Positions 53,357 to 63,572 are shown, numbered from the stretch's first letter. The stretch is DNA of 64,000 nucleotides from Pseudomonas viridiflava (GCF_900580865.1 NZ_UTBZ01000026.1:62001-126000); one strand, 5' to 3'. The notes: generated by a model not told the origin, from the sequence alone. Program-made: numbers and translations.

Positions 53357-53433
53357 TGGTAGGCGCGATTGGACTCGAACCAACGACCCCCACCATGTCA
53401 AGGTGGTGCTCTAACCAACTGAGCTACGTGCCT
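53357..53433 (-). tRNA. tRNA-Val(GAC)
   Basis: 77 bases with CCA encoded. Anticodon loop TTGACAT in stem CCACC/GGTGG gives GAC. T-arm GTTGG-TTCGAGT-CCAAT. The acceptor stem AGGCACG against CGCGCCT carries one A-C mismatch at pair 5-68. Confidence 0.93.
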
Positions 53434-53616
53434 GCTGTGAGGCGGCATTCTACGGAATTCCGGAGGGGTGTCAACACCTTTTTTTCACCTAACCCTATGA
53501 ATATGCAAAATATTTAATTTCGGGTCGCCAGCGAAGATTTTCCGGTGGCTGGCGGAGGTTTTTCAACTCGGGTAGGATCGACGCACTCGTAAAATATATT
53601 AAACAGAGGCTGCAGG

Positions 53617-54900
53617 ATGGCGAACACCCCTTACCCCGAGTCTTATTACGCTGCGTCGGCCAATGCAGTACCGCCCCGCCCTGCCTTGCAGGATGATGTG
53701 GAGACGGACGTCTGTGTGATCGGCGCCGGGTATACCGGATTGTCCTCTGCCCTGTTTTTGCTGGAAAACGGTTTTCGCGTCACCGTACTGGAAGCGGCCA
53801 AGGTCGGTTTCGGCGCCTCCGGGCGCAATGGCGGGCAAATCGTTAACAGTTATAGCCGTGACATTGACGTGATTGAGCGCAGCGTCGGCCCCAAACAGGC
53901 GCAACTGCTCGGGCAGATGGCGTTCGAGGGCGGCCGGATCATTCGCGAGCGCGTGGCCAAGTACAACATTCAGTGCGATCTGAAGGACGGTGGTGTGTTT
54001 GCCGCGCTGACGGCCAAGCAGATGGGTCATCTGGAATCGCAGAAGCGCCTCTGGGAGCGTTTTGGTCATACGCAGCTCGAACTGCTCGATCAACGCCGCA
54101 TCCGCGAAGTGGTTGCCTGCGATCAGTACGTCGGCGGCATGCTCGACATGAGCGGCGGGCACATTCATCCGCTGAACCTCGCGCTCGGCGAAGCGGCAGC
54201 GGTCGAGTCCCTTGGCGGCACTATCTATGAACAATCACCCGCCGTACGTATCGAGCGCGGCGCCAGCCCGGTGGTGCATACACCGCAAGGCAAGGTCAGG
54301 GCCAAGTTCATCATCGTCGCGGGCAATGCCTACCTCGGTAACCTGGTGCCGGAGCTGGCGGCGAAATCGATGCCATGCGGTACGCAGGTGATCACCACCG
54401 AGCCGCTGGGTGATGAGTTGGCGAAAGCGCTGCTGCCGCAGGACTACTGTGTTGAAGACTGTAACTACCTGCTCGACTACTACCGCCTGACGGGCGACAA
54501 GCGCCTGATCTTCGGCGGCGGCGTGGTCTATGGCGCACGTGATCCGGCGAACATCGAGGCGATCATCCGTCCGAAAATGCTCAAGGCGTTTCCGCAGCTC
54601 AAAGATGTGAAGATTGATTACGCCTGGACCGGAAATTTCCTGCTGACCTTGTCGCGTTTGCCACAGGTTGGGCGTCTTGGCGACAACATCTATTACTCGC
54701 AGGGTTGTAGCGGTCATGGCGTGACCTATACACACTTGGCAGGCAAGGTGTTGGCAGAAGCGTTGCGCGGGCAGGCCGAGCGTTTTGATGCGTTTGCGGA
54801 TTTGCCGCACTACCCGTTCCCGGGCGGGCAGATGCTGCGTACGCCGTTTGCCGCACTGGGTGCGTGGTATTACGGACTGCGCGATAAATTTGGGATGTAA
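53617..54900 (+). CDS. FAD-dependent amine oxidase, PuuB/PauB-like
   Basis: 427 residues. DAO fold: FAD-binding VCVIGAGYTGLSSALFLLENG near 33, GASGRNGGQIVNSYS near 68 and a C-terminal TGNFLLTLSRLPQVGRLG and YSQGCSGHGVTYTHLAGKVL. Close to gamma-glutamylputrescine oxidases, which oxidise a polyamine intermediate to an aldehyde. Stands alone with its own terminator. Confidence 0.82.
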   Translation: MANTPYPESYYAASANAVPPRPALQDDVETDVCVIGAGYTGLSSALFLLENGFRVTVLEAAKVGFGASGRNGGQIVNSYSRDIDVIERSVGPKQAQLLGQMAFEGGRIIRERVAKYNIQCDLKDGGVFAALTAKQMGHLESQKRLWERFGHTQLELLDQRRIREVVACDQYVGGMLDMSGGHIHPLNLALGEAAAVESLGGTIYEQSPAVRIERGASPVVHTPQGKVRAKFIIVAGNAYLGNLVPELAAKSMPCGTQVITTEPLGDELAKALLPQDYCVEDCNYLLDYYRLTGDKRLIFGGGVVYGARDPANIEAIIRPKMLKAFPQLKDVKIDYAWTGNFLLTLSRLPQVGRLGDNIYYSQGCSGHGVTYTHLAGKVLAEALRGQAERFDAFADLPHYPFPGGQMLRTPFAALGAWYYGLRDKFGM

Positions 54901-54930
54901 AAAAAGGGCCGCTGTTAGCGGCCCTTTTTA
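54901..54930 (+). terminator. Bidirectional terminator between the PuuB-like and xdhC-like genes
   Basis: Arms AAAGGGCCGC and GCGGCCCTTT around TGTTA, with a T-run after. Confidence 0.9.
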
Positions 54931-54943
54931 TTGAACACATAAC

Positions 54944-55915
54944 TCAGAGCTGATCCCGAGCAATCCCATTACGGATGCGCAAGATATCTCCCAGCACGGC
55001 CAGTGCGATTTCCGCCGGCGTCTTGCTGCCTAGGTTAAGACCGATCGGCGCATGAATCCGCGCCAACTCAGCCTCGCCCAAACCGCCAATCCGACGCAAC
55101 CGCTCAAAGCGTTTCTGCGAAGTCTGCAGCGACCCCATCACGCCAATGTAGAACGCTTCGGTGTGCACCGCTTCCATCATCGCCAAATCGTCGATGCGCG
55201 GATCATGCGTCAGCGCCACGACCGCCGTATCACGGTGACAGCCGCCATCAGCAATAAACACTGACGGCAATTGCCGACGAATCTCCACGCCATCCAGCAC
55301 CACGCCTTCCAGCACTTCATCACGCGGATCGCAGAGAATCACTTCAAAGCCAAGGCCAACGGCAAACTCGGCACACGCCTGCGCTACGGTGGAATACCCG
55401 GCGAGCAACAAACGCTGGGCCGCGCCAACACGAATGCGCACCCGATCAATCTCACGCTCGATCCGCGCACCGTGCTCGCGATCAGCGAACAGACTGCGCG
55501 CACCGCTGGCCAGATCGACCTCGCGAATCAAGCGGCGCTGACCGAGCAGCGCCGACTCCAATTCACGCAGATGCGCCTGCACCTCGCAGTCAGCGTCAAA
55601 TTTCTCTACCAGCACATCGAGAATGCCGCCACAAGGCAGGCTGACCCGCGAGCGCGGATCGTCGCCTTCGCCGTAACGCACGACATTGACCGCATCGAGA
55701 AACGCACCTTCGGCAACGCGCTCGAGAAAATCCTCTTCAACGCAGCCACCCGACAGCGAACCGATCCACTGTCCGCTGTCATTCACTGCCAGCAGCGAAC
55801 CCGGCGCACGTGGTGCCGAGCCGTAAGTGGTCAGCACGGTGCAGAGCCAGATGCGCTGCCCCGCCACCGACCACTCCAGCGCACGGCGCACCACTTGCAG
55901 ATCGAGATGCTGCAT
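54944..55915 (-). CDS. XdhC/CoxI-family molybdenum cofactor protein
   Basis: 323 residues from ATG 55915 (MQHLDLQVVRR). TYGSAPRAPGSLLAV and GSLSGGCVEEDFLE form the N-terminal XdhC domain; the C-terminal Rossmann part has LLLAGYSTVAQACAEFA, VVALTHDPRIDDLA and YIGVMGSLQTSQKRFERL. Such proteins hold and sulfurate molybdenum cofactor for the adjacent hydroxylase. One base separates it from the cytochrome c gene. Confidence 0.88.
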   Translation of the reverse strand: MQHLDLQVVRRALEWSVAGQRIWLCTVLTTYGSAPRAPGSLLAVNDSGQWIGSLSGGCVEEDFLERVAEGAFLDAVNVVRYGEGDDPRSRVSLPCGGILDVLVEKFDADCEVQAHLRELESALLGQRRLIREVDLASGARSLFADREHGARIEREIDRVRIRVGAAQRLLLAGYSTVAQACAEFAVGLGFEVILCDPRDEVLEGVVLDGVEIRRQLPSVFIADGGCHRDTAVVALTHDPRIDDLAMMEAVHTEAFYIGVMGSLQTSQKRFERLRRIGGLGEAELARIHAPIGLNLGSKTPAEIALAVLGDILRIRNGIARDQL

Positions 55916-55916
55916 G

Positions 55917-57152
55917 TCAGTGGGCCCTGTGTTCGATGGACGGTGCGTCGGCTTGCAGTTTCTGCACATCGCTCACCGCCAATTCGGCGGACTGCCCGCC
56001 CCACCCTTGACGCAGGTAGTTGAGCAGATCGGTCAGCTGCTCAGGACTGAGCTTGTCGGCAAAACCCGGCATCGGTTGCATGTGCTCGAAACCGGAGAAC
56101 TTCTGCTCGCCGATACCATCTTCGATCACGCGCAGCAGGTTGCGTGGATCTTCCAGACGCAGCGTGGTGTTGCCACGCATGGCCACCGCGATGTGCGGTT
56201 TGCCTTCGCCACCGACCGCATGACAACCGGCGCAGACGTTCAGGTATTCCTGACGGCCGCGCTGGGCACTGGCGCTGAGCTGTTCTACCGGCACTTCAAC
56301 AAGTGCTTTGGCAGCCGGCGGTTTGTCGCCGAGCAGGAACGTCGCCATCGCCGCCAGATCCGCATCGCTCAGACCCTGAGTGCTGTTGTGGAACACCGGA
56401 AACATCTCGTTGAACATCGTCCCCTGCGCACTCATGCCGTGCTTGAGGAACGTGCCCAGATCCTGCTCGTTCCAGCCGCGAGCCGCCAGATCAGTGGCCA
56501 GCAGGCTCGGTGCCAGATAACCATTGAGGATGCCGCCGGTCAGGCGCTTATCCAACTGCATCGCACCCGGCAGGCCGCGTGGCGTGTGGCATTCGCCGCA
56601 ATGACCGAGCACCTCGACCATGTACTGGCCGCGCTTCCACGCTTCACTTTTGCCTTCGGCCGGCTCCAGTTTCAGTGCTTTGCCGTACAGCACGTTCCAG
56701 CCCATCAGGCCCAGACGCACGCTGAACGGGAAGCTCAAACTGGTGACCGGTGCAGCGCGCTCGATCGGCTCGATGGTTTTCAGGTACGCATGGATCGCGT
56801 CCGAATCTTCACGCGGCATCAGGTGATACGAGGTGTACGGCATCGCCGGATACAGGTTCGCACCATCGCGACGCTTGCCCTCGGTCAGCGCTGCGAAGAA
56901 CTCGTCATCGTTGTACAAACCGATGCCGTGCTCCTTGCTCGGCGTGATGTTGGTGCCGTAGATCGTGCCGAACGGCGAGACGATCGGCAGGCCACCGGCA
57001 AAAGGCGCGCCGCCCGCTGCGGTGTGGCAAGCCATGCAGTCAGCGGCGCGGGCAAGATATTCGCCGCGCTTGACCTGATCATCGGCGTGAGCAAACAACA
57101 CCGGCGTAGCCAGGCCGACCGCCAGGGTCAGGCGGGTCAGAAAAAGCTTCAT
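55917..57152 (-). CDS. Triheme cytochrome c, electron acceptor of the Mo hydroxylase
   Basis: 411 residues with a signal peptide (LTLAVGLATPVLFAHA). Three CxxCH heme sites: CMACH, CGECH and CAGCH, at about residues 37, 185 and 315. Axial Met candidates lie after each. In this enzyme type it takes electrons from the 2Fe-2S subunit and passes them to the respiratory chain, replacing the FAD subunit of cytosolic hydroxylases. Confidence 0.92.
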   Translation of the reverse strand: MKLFLTRLTLAVGLATPVLFAHADDQVKRGEYLARAADCMACHTAAGGAPFAGGLPIVSPFGTIYGTNITPSKEHGIGLYNDDEFFAALTEGKRRDGANLYPAMPYTSYHLMPREDSDAIHAYLKTIEPIERAAPVTSLSFPFSVRLGLMGWNVLYGKALKLEPAEGKSEAWKRGQYMVEVLGHCGECHTPRGLPGAMQLDKRLTGGILNGYLAPSLLATDLAARGWNEQDLGTFLKHGMSAQGTMFNEMFPVFHNSTQGLSDADLAAMATFLLGDKPPAAKALVEVPVEQLSASAQRGRQEYLNVCAGCHAVGGEGKPHIAVAMRGNTTLRLEDPRNLLRVIEDGIGEQKFSGFEHMQPMPGFADKLSPEQLTDLLNYLRQGWGGQSAELAVSDVQKLQADAPSIEHRAH

Positions 57153-57154
57153 GC

Positions 57155-57694
57155 TTAACCCTCCTTGACCAGGCCGAGATCGGTCAGGACGTTGCGGGTG
57201 GCGTTGTAATAACGCACGTACCCGGTGCAACGGCAGACGTGATGGCCGAGGCTGTCCTCGATGACTTGTTCGAGCTTGCTCTGCACGGTCGGCTGGCGTT
57301 GCAGCTTTTCCACCAGCACGGTCGCGGCGTTGACGAAACCCGGCGCGCAGTAGCTGCACTGGAAGGCGAACTCGTCGACGAAGCGCTGCTGGATCGGGTT
57401 CAGTTCAGTGACCTGGCCCGACTCGTCACGCTTGGCGTGCGATTCGATGGTGCGGACTTTCTTGCCTTCGAAGTAATGCGCGCCAGTGATGCAGGTGCGC
57501 ACTTCCTCGCTGGTGCCGTCCGGGTTGTCGACGATCACCACGCAGGCGTGGCAGATGCCCTGGCCGCAGCCCAGACGCGAGCCGGTGAGGTTTTTGTATT
57601 CGTGCAGGTAGTCGATCATCGGCAGGTCATCAGGGATGTCCACCGGGCCGACGGATTGACCGTTGAGGATCAGTTGAAGCGGACGGTTAGCCAT
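57155..57694 (-). CDS. 2Fe-2S subunit of molybdenum hydroxylase
   Basis: 179 residues from ATG 57694. Two clusters: plant-type GCGQGICHACVV with Cys near 43-63, and the alpha-helical CSYCAPGF and CRCTGY in the C-terminal half. IorA-like. Overlaps the large-subunit stop by 8 bases. No export signal of its own; likely carried out with the Tat-dependent large subunit. Confidence 0.92.
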   Translation of the reverse strand: MANRPLQLILNGQSVGPVDIPDDLPMIDYLHEYKNLTGSRLGCGQGICHACVVIVDNPDGTSEEVRTCITGAHYFEGKKVRTIESHAKRDESGQVTELNPIQQRFVDEFAFQCSYCAPGFVNAATVLVEKLQRQPTVQSKLEQVIEDSLGHHVCRCTGYVRYYNATRNVLTDLGLVKEG

Positions 57695-60518
57695 TGAGGG
57701 CCTCCTTGATGCGCGTAGCAGTGATGGGCAGGTCGCGAACACGTTTACCGATGGCGTGCGCCACGGCGTTACCGATGGCACCGACAATCGGGATCATCAC
57801 CACTTCGGCGATGCCTTTGGACGGGTCGCTCGGCGACAGCGCCGGGAGAATCTCCGACGTCTGTTTCCACACCGCAACGTGGCGCGCCATCGGCAGACGG
57901 TAACGGTTGAAGTTCCAGTCACCCTCCCCCGGCCCGCCTTCGTACAGCGGCATTTCTTCCATCAAGGCGTGACCGATGCCCATGGCGATACCGCCTTCCA
58001 TCTGGCCCTTGACCAGCTCTTCGACCAGCACACGACCGCACTCGACCCACGAATGGTGGTTGAGCACTTCGACTTCGGCAGAACCTTTGTTGACCTTCAG
58101 CTCGACCAGCGTGGCGACCGGGCTGTAGTAAGTCACCGCAGCGTTGTTCAACTGAACAACCGGGTAGTTGATGTTCTGGCGATCCAGCAGATGGAAACCA
58201 GACGTGGTCATCAACGCTTTCTTCGCTTTCGGCGCGCCGTCACCGTATTTCACGGCCAGACCGTCGAGCGGCAGGCGTTCACGCACGCCGTCGATGCTGT
58301 ATTCGGCCTCGGCCCAGCTCCAGCGGTTGAAGGCGTGAACGGTGGCGCCGGTCACCAGACCACGCTCGTGAGCGTGCTTGGCCAGCTCTTCAAAACTCAG
58401 CGGCTGCATGCCGTTAGCGGTGAGCTTGCCGTCAACCCAGTGCGCATCTTCGCGACGCACAACGTAAGGGTTGGCTTGACCGCCGTAAGGACCCTGACGC
58501 CAGATTTCCATGGCCGCCGGCCACAAACCGTTGTTGAACAGCACGCGCGCTGCTTCACGGGTAGCGTGACTGAAGTAGTACGCCGAGTTGGTCGCCGACG
58601 AGGCCGAGGCCAGTTTGCCGACCCAACGCGGATTGCGCAGCAGGTTGTCCTGCTCGGCCTGACTCATGATGTAAGGGTTGCCGCTAGTGATCAGCTGCAT
58701 TTCCTTCCATTCGGTTTCGCCGGTCTTCACTTCGTGCGCCGGGCTGCCGAGGAAATCGGCCACGACCAGGGCTTGCGAGGTGGACATGCCGGTGCCGATT
58801 TCAATACCGATATGGCGCAGGGTAATGCGGCCATCGGCGGTGAATTCGATGCTCGCCATCGGCGCTTCGGAACCGGTGCCGAAGTCTTTCTGGCAGATGG
58901 CGAAACCTACGCCGTACCAGTTATCCGGGTCTGCGGCTTCGCGTTGTTTCTTGATCGCGTCGCGGTTTTTCCAGACTTCGTGCACCGAAGCCTTGTCGAG
59001 AATTTCGTGCAGGCGCAAGGCACCGGCCGGGATCGCGCCCTGGGTGTTTTTCATGCCGGAACGCAGGGCGTTCTTGCGACGCAAGTCGATCGCATCGACA
59101 CCGAGGCGATTGGCGATTTCGTCGACCATCATTTCGGTCGCTGCCATGCTTTGCAGGGTGCCGTAACCGCGCATCGAACCCGCCTCGACACCGCGCGAGT
59201 GATAGGCGGTGACTTGCAAATCGTTCTGCGGCATGTAGTAGATCGACTGCGCCGCCGTGGCGCCAACCGCGGCTACCGATGGGCTGTAGTTGATCCGGCC
59301 ACCACCGTCGACGCTCATTTCGGCACGGAAAATCTTGAAGCTGTAGTCGTTCTTGTCCACGGCCAGTTGATAGCGGATGTCGAACGGGTGGCGCTTGATG
59401 CCACTCTGGAACTGCTCGTAGCGGTCGTTGGCCAGACGCACTGGCACACCGGCGCCGTACAACGCGGCAAGAGCTGCGTAGTAGACGAAAATGTTGTGGT
59501 CTTTGGAACCGTAACCCACGGTGTAACCCGGATGCATGTTCAGGTTGGCCAGGCCGAAACGCGACGGCGAGATCATTTTCGCGGTTTCGGTCGCCGCTTC
59601 CAGTGGGCACTGGGTCGCTACCACGAAGTGCAGGGTTTTGGTCTTCGGGTCATACCAGCCGTTGCCGTTGTCCGGCTCCATTGCGGCCGGCTCGATCGAC
59701 GGGGTCTTGTAGCGCTCGTCGAACACCAGCCAGTTGTCCGGCGGCGTATCGATCTCGTTCTTCATGCGGTCGGCGTAAAACAGGCCGCGCTCGGTCAGAT
59801 TGCCGTGCAGGTTCGGTTGGGAATTCCACACCGGGCGACGGTTTTTCAGCATCGGAAACAGAATCGAGTCCTTGAGGCTGGCGAACTCATCTTCATCAGC
59901 CGAGGTCGCGCCGCCCACACGTACGTAGCGGAAGCTGCCATACGGATCGCCTTCGTAGAACGGCACTTGGGCACCGTAACGAATCGCTTTGTCATTGAAT
60001 TTGAGTTTGTTCTTGGCCTGACGGAAACGTTCGAAGTCGTTCCAGATCAGGATCGCCACAGGATGACCGATGAACATCGGCACCTTGCCTTCCGGCAGCA
60101 GTGGATCCGGGGCGTGCTCTTCCGGGAAGACGATGCCGTCCTTGTCCAGATCGGCGGCGGTGACGATACGGTCAGGCTGCAAGTCAGCGCCAAGCCACGA
60201 CAGGTCGTAGCCGTCGTAGATTCGATCGGCCTTGATGGTTTTCAGCAACATGGCATGGCCTTGCTGCTCGGGCCAACCCGGCATGTCCTTGGAACGGATG
60301 TCGCGAGCAAAGACTTTGCTGCCGCAGACTTTGGACAGGGCATCGTTACGCTGGCGCGCCTTGCCGTTATTGCCGAGCCATTTCTCGGACGGCACGGTGA
60401 CGCTGTTTTCCATCAAGGCAGCCAGCGCCTGACTGCTGAGCGGCGTGAGCGTGACGCTCACACCCGCCACCAGCCCGCCCTGAAGGAACGAGCGCCGGGA
60501 TATATCACGGTTGGACAT
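57687..60518 (-). CDS. Molybdopterin-binding large subunit of Mo hydroxylase (IorB-like)
   Basis: 943 residues. Twin-arginine signal DISRRSFLQGGLVAG at the N-terminus, so it is exported folded with its cofactor. XDH-family core with VGYGSKDHNIFV, RGVEAGSMRGYGTLQSMAATE and ETEWKEMQLITSGNP, and the catalytic Glu near the C-terminus in IAMGIGHALMEEMPLYEGG. Family members oxidise aldehydes, nicotinate or N-heterocycles; the substrate here is unknown. Confidence 0.9.
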   Translation of the reverse strand: MSNRDISRRSFLQGGLVAGVSVTLTPLSSQALAALMENSVTVPSEKWLGNNGKARQRNDALSKVCGSKVFARDIRSKDMPGWPEQQGHAMLLKTIKADRIYDGYDLSWLGADLQPDRIVTAADLDKDGIVFPEEHAPDPLLPEGKVPMFIGHPVAILIWNDFERFRQAKNKLKFNDKAIRYGAQVPFYEGDPYGSFRYVRVGGATSADEDEFASLKDSILFPMLKNRRPVWNSQPNLHGNLTERGLFYADRMKNEIDTPPDNWLVFDERYKTPSIEPAAMEPDNGNGWYDPKTKTLHFVVATQCPLEAATETAKMISPSRFGLANLNMHPGYTVGYGSKDHNIFVYYAALAALYGAGVPVRLANDRYEQFQSGIKRHPFDIRYQLAVDKNDYSFKIFRAEMSVDGGGRINYSPSVAAVGATAAQSIYYMPQNDLQVTAYHSRGVEAGSMRGYGTLQSMAATEMMVDEIANRLGVDAIDLRRKNALRSGMKNTQGAIPAGALRLHEILDKASVHEVWKNRDAIKKQREAADPDNWYGVGFAICQKDFGTGSEAPMASIEFTADGRITLRHIGIEIGTGMSTSQALVVADFLGSPAHEVKTGETEWKEMQLITSGNPYIMSQAEQDNLLRNPRWVGKLASASSATNSAYYFSHATREAARVLFNNGLWPAAMEIWRQGPYGGQANPYVVRREDAHWVDGKLTANGMQPLSFEELAKHAHERGLVTGATVHAFNRWSWAEAEYSIDGVRERLPLDGLAVKYGDGAPKAKKALMTTSGFHLLDRQNINYPVVQLNNAAVTYYSPVATLVELKVNKGSAEVEVLNHHSWVECGRVLVEELVKGQMEGGIAMGIGHALMEEMPLYEGGPGEGDWNFNRYRLPMARHVAVWKQTSEILPALSPSDPSKGIAEVVMIPIVGAIGNAVAHAIGKRVRDLPITATRIKEALNG

Positions 60519-60750
60519 GGATCATCCTCTGGGCGGTTATGTGTCCGCCCTTCTGGTTATCTACTGGGGAATCTCGAGTCTTGCAGAAGCCCTCTTTGGC
60601 GAAACAAAGGGCGTGTTGACAGTGCAAAGCTGACCGAAAGGTTAACTTTAAAGGTTTCTGCGCTCGCAGCAAACAACCAGTTACAAAAATTTGACTAAAG
60701 AATCAAAAAATCAATGCGACGTGGCACCGCAGGATGTTTACAGGCATCCC
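60519..60750. other. Upstream region of the Mo-hydroxylase operon
   Basis: 232 bases: AT-rich near 60660-60710, which could hold the promoter. No operator was recognised. Confidence 0.35.
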
Positions 60751-60846
60751 TTGTAGGAGCTGTCGAGTGAAACGAGGCTGCGATCTTTTGATCCTATTTT
60801 TTACGATCAAGATCAAAAGATCGCAGCGTGCCGCAGCTCCTACAGG
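60751..60846. repeat. REP-type interspersed repeat of fluorescent pseudomonads
   Basis: TTGTAGGAGCTG at the left pairs with CAGCTCCTACAG at the right, and inner CGATCTTTTGATC pairs with GATCAAAAGATCG. This long imperfect hairpin is common between Pseudomonas genes. Confidence 0.85.
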
Positions 60847-60991
60847 GAGCCGGGTTGCGTGATGGGAGCGGAAGGCAAATTTCAGACACAAAAAACCCCG
60901 GTCTTTCGACCAGGGTCTTTGCTATCGATTCCGAATCAGCCAATGACTGCTTTCGGTGCTTCAAGGCGTTCAGTGGTCCTTGGAGCAGATA

Positions 60992-61068
60992 TGGCGCAGC
61001 GGACGGGACTCGAACCCGCGACCCCCGGCGTGACAGGCCGGTATTCTAACCGACTGAACTACCGCTGC
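60992..61068 (-). tRNA. tRNA-Asp(GTC), copy 1
   Basis: 77 bases with CCA encoded. Anticodon loop CTGTCAC gives GTC. Acceptor GCAGCGG pairs fully with CCGCTGC; T-loop TTCGAGT. Identical to the second copy. Confidence 0.96.
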
Positions 61069-61162
61069 GTATCGCTTTGAGCTTGCGCTCAAGTAACTCG
61101 TGTTGACTGCTAGCTTCGGTGCTTTGCAATCGCGAACCAGACGATGTCTGACTCGTAAAATA

Positions 61163-61239
61163 TGGCGCAGCGGACGGGACTCGAACCCGCGACCCCCGGC
61201 GTGACAGGCCGGTATTCTAACCGACTGAACTACCGCTGC
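61163..61239 (-). tRNA. tRNA-Asp(GTC), copy 2
   Basis: 77 bases, same sequence as the copy at 60992; on the minus strand it is transcribed before that copy. The 94-base spacer between them is different from the tRNA sequence. Confidence 0.96.
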
Positions 61240-61295
61240 GCGTCGGTGCAGGCACTTTCAGCCTACGCTCTTGCTTACGCAAGTTTCTCGGGGAG

Positions 61296-61371
61296 TGGTG
61301 GGTGATGACGGGATCGAACCGCCGACATTCTGCTTGTAAGGCAGACGCTCTCCCAGCTGAGCTAATCACCC
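61296..61371 (-). tRNA. tRNA-Val(TAC)
   Basis: 76 bases with CCA encoded. Loop CTTACAA in stem TCTGC/GCAGA gives anticodon TAC. Acceptor GGGTGAT pairs with ATCACCC. First gene of the three-tRNA leftward cluster. Confidence 0.96.
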
Positions 61372-61480
61372 GTTTGCATCTCCGAGGCCGCGAAATTTAC
61401 GCAGGTAGCGAACCTAAGTCAATAGCAGGATTGAAGTTTTTCTAAAAAAGACGAAATTGCTTCAATCCTGCAAAACCGCG

Positions 61481-61545
61481 TTCGCGAGCAAACCCGCTCC
61501 CACAGGGGTATGCATTCCAAATGTGGGAGCGAGCCTGCTCGCGAA
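61481..61545. repeat. REP-type inverted repeat (TGTGGGAGCGAGC class)
   Basis: Left TTCGCGAGCAAACCCGCTCC and right GGAGCGAGCCTGCTCGCGAA, each flanking CACA/TGTG, with a 17-base middle. A typical Pseudomonas REP doublet between tRNA-Val and the SDR gene. Confidence 0.88.
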
Positions 61546-61587
61546 GGCGTCAGTTGATTCAACACAAATTCAGGAGAACAAGACGAC

Positions 61588-62364
61588 CTACTCGCTGTAG
61601 ATCATCTTTTTCGTCATACCACCATCGACGACAAATTCCTGCCCGGTGACAAACCCGGCATTCCTCGACAGCAACCAGGCGACCATCGCCGCTACGTCTT
61701 CAACCGTCCCTACCCTGCCCGCCGGATGCTGAGCATGATCGGCATCGGCCAAAGGCTCGGCTCGACGCGCAGAAGGATCGCGCGCATCGATCCAGCCCGG
61801 ACTGACCGCGTTGACGCGAATCTCCGGCCCCAGGCTGATCGCCAGCGCATGCGTCAGCGCCAACAAGCCACCCTTGCTCGCCGCATAGGCCTCAGAGTCC
61901 GCCTCCGACTGCCGCGCCCGGGTCGAGGCCAGATTAACGATCGAACCGTTGTGCGCGCGCAGATAAGGCGCACAGTGCTTGGCCAACAGCATCGGTCCGC
62001 TGAGATTCACCGCCAGTACGCGATTCCAGTACGCCAGATCAAGGCTTTCCAGGGTGATGTTGTGCGGATCAGCGACCGCCGCGTTGCACACCAGCGCATC
62101 GAGACGACCAAACTGCCCCAGCACCTCAGCAACGCCAAGTGCCACCTGCCCTTCCTCCGCGACGTCCATGGCGATAAACCAGGCGTTCTCACCCAGCACC
62201 TTCGCCACTTTCGAGCCGCGCGCCCGATCCAGGTCGGTCAGCACCACTTGCCAACCCTCGCTGATCAGCCAGGCAGCAATGCCCAGACCGATACCACGCG
62301 CAGCCCCCGTGACCAGTGCAACACGGCCATGGGTACCCGCTGTCGGAGTGGACAACTCGATCAC
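61588..62364 (-). CDS. Short-chain dehydrogenase/reductase
   Basis: 258 residues. Cofactor motif [15 protein letters not shown] near 18, NAAV near 93, catalytic Ser in NLASTRARQ and Tyr-x-x-x-Lys in AYAASKGG near 160, and VDGG near the end. Classical SDR; substrate unknown. Overlaps the metZ stop by four bases and so shares its operon. Confidence 0.9.
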   Translation of the reverse strand: MIELSTPTAGTHGRVALVTGAARGIGLGIAAWLISEGWQVVLTDLDRARGSKVAKVLGENAWFIAMDVAEEGQVALGVAEVLGQFGRLDALVCNAAVADPHNITLESLDLAYWNRVLAVNLSGPMLLAKHCAPYLRAHNGSIVNLASTRARQSEADSEAYAASKGGLLALTHALAISLGPEIRVNAVSPGWIDARDPSARRAEPLADADHAQHPAGRVGTVEDVAAMVAWLLSRNAGFVTGQEFVVDGGMTKKMIYSE

Positions 62365-63572
62365 AGCGCCGCCAGACCGCGCGCCAGGTCGGCTTGCAGG
62401 TCAGCGACGTCTTCCAGACCGACCGCAATGCGGATAAGACTGTCACGGATACCCGCCGCCTCACGCTCCTGCGGCGCCAGACGGCCGTGGGAGGTGGTGC
62501 TCGGGTGCGTGATCGTGGTCTTGCTGTCGCCAAGGTTTGCGGTGATCGAAATCAGTCGAGTCGCATCGATGAAGCGCCACGCGCCCTCTTTGCCACCCTT
62601 GACCTCGAAACTCACTACCGCACCGAAGCCTTTCTGCTGACGCTGGGCCAGTTCGTGCTGCGGATGGCTCTTGAGACCGGCGTAATGCACCTTCTCGATG
62701 CCGTCCTGCTGCTCCAGCCATTCGGCCAGTTCCTGAGCATTCGCGCAGTGCGCCTTCATCCGCAGGTTCAGGGTTTCCAGACCTTTGAGAAAGATCCACG
62801 CGTTGAACGGGCTCAGGGTCGGCCCGGCAGTGCGCAGGAAACCGACGATTTCTTTCATCTGCTCACTGCGACCAGCGACCACGCCGCCCATGCAACGGCC
62901 TTGGCCGTCGATGAACTTGGTTGCCGAGTGCACAACGATGTCTGCACCCATTTTAAGCGGCTGCTGCAAGGCTGGCGTGCAGAAGCAGTTGTCGACTACC
63001 AGCATCGCGCCTTTGGCGTGCGCGATTTCTGCCAGTGCAGTGATATCAACCAGTTCGGCCAGTGGGTTGGACGGCGACTCGACAAAAAGCAGCTTGGTAT
63101 TGGACTTGATCGCCGCATCCCAGGCCGACAGATCAGCCAATGGCACGTAATCGACTTCCACGCCGAAGCGCTTGAAGTACTTCTCGAACAGGCTGATGGT
63201 CGAGCCGAAGACGCTGCGCGAGACCAGCACATGATCGCCGGCGCTGCACAGGCTCATCACCACCGCCATGATCGCGGCCATGCCGGTGGCAGTCGCCACG
63301 GCTTGCTCGGCGCTTTCCAGCGCGGCAATGCGCTCTTCGAACGCGCGCACGGTCGGGTTGGTGTAACGCGAGTAAACGTTGCCCGGCACTTCGCCGGCAA
63401 ACCGCGCGGCGGCGTCTGCAGCGGTGCGGAACACGTAGCTGGAGGTGAAGAACATCGGATCACCGTGCTCGCCTTCCGGCGTACGGTGCTGACCGGCACG
63501 TACGGCCAGGGTATCGAACGCTACGCCTTCGAGGTCGCTGTCCAGCCGACCGGCATCCCATTCCTGACTCAT
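62361..63572 (-). CDS. metZ: O-succinylhomoserine sulfhydrylase
   Basis: 403 residues. PLP enzyme of the Cys/Met family: [20 protein letters not shown], catalytic Lys in [14 protein letters not shown] near 210, and [17 protein letters not shown] near 345. Makes homocysteine directly from O-succinylhomoserine and sulfide, the usual Pseudomonas route. Follows purF. Confidence 0.94.
   Translation of the reverse strand: MSQEWDAGRLDSDLEGVAFDTLAVRAGQHRTPEGEHGDPMFFTSSYVFRTAADAAARFAGEVPGNVYSRYTNPTVRAFEERIAALESAEQAVATATGMAAIMAVVMSLCSAGDHVLVSRSVFGSTISLFEKYFKRFGVEVDYVPLADLSAWDAAIKSNTKLLFVESPSNPLAELVDITALAEIAHAKGAMLVVDNCFCTPALQQPLKMGADIVVHSATKFIDGQGRCMGGVVAGRSEQMKEIVGFLRTAGPTLSPFNAWIFLKGLETLNLRMKAHCANAQELAEWLEQQDGIEKVHYAGLKSHPQHELAQRQQKGFGAVVSFEVKGGKEGAWRFIDATRLISITANLGDSKTTITHPSTTSHGRLAPQEREAAGIRDSLIRIAVGLEDVADLQADLARGLAAL

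Noticed and set aside
57756..60698. 980-codon open frame opposite the Mo-hydroxylase large subunit
   Set aside because: Mirror-frame shadow; no domain pattern and no start signal.
60751..61545. CRISPR-like or mobile repeat array near the tRNA cluster
   Set aside because: Two unrelated REP-type hairpins and two tRNA-Asp copies; no regular spacer-repeat structure.
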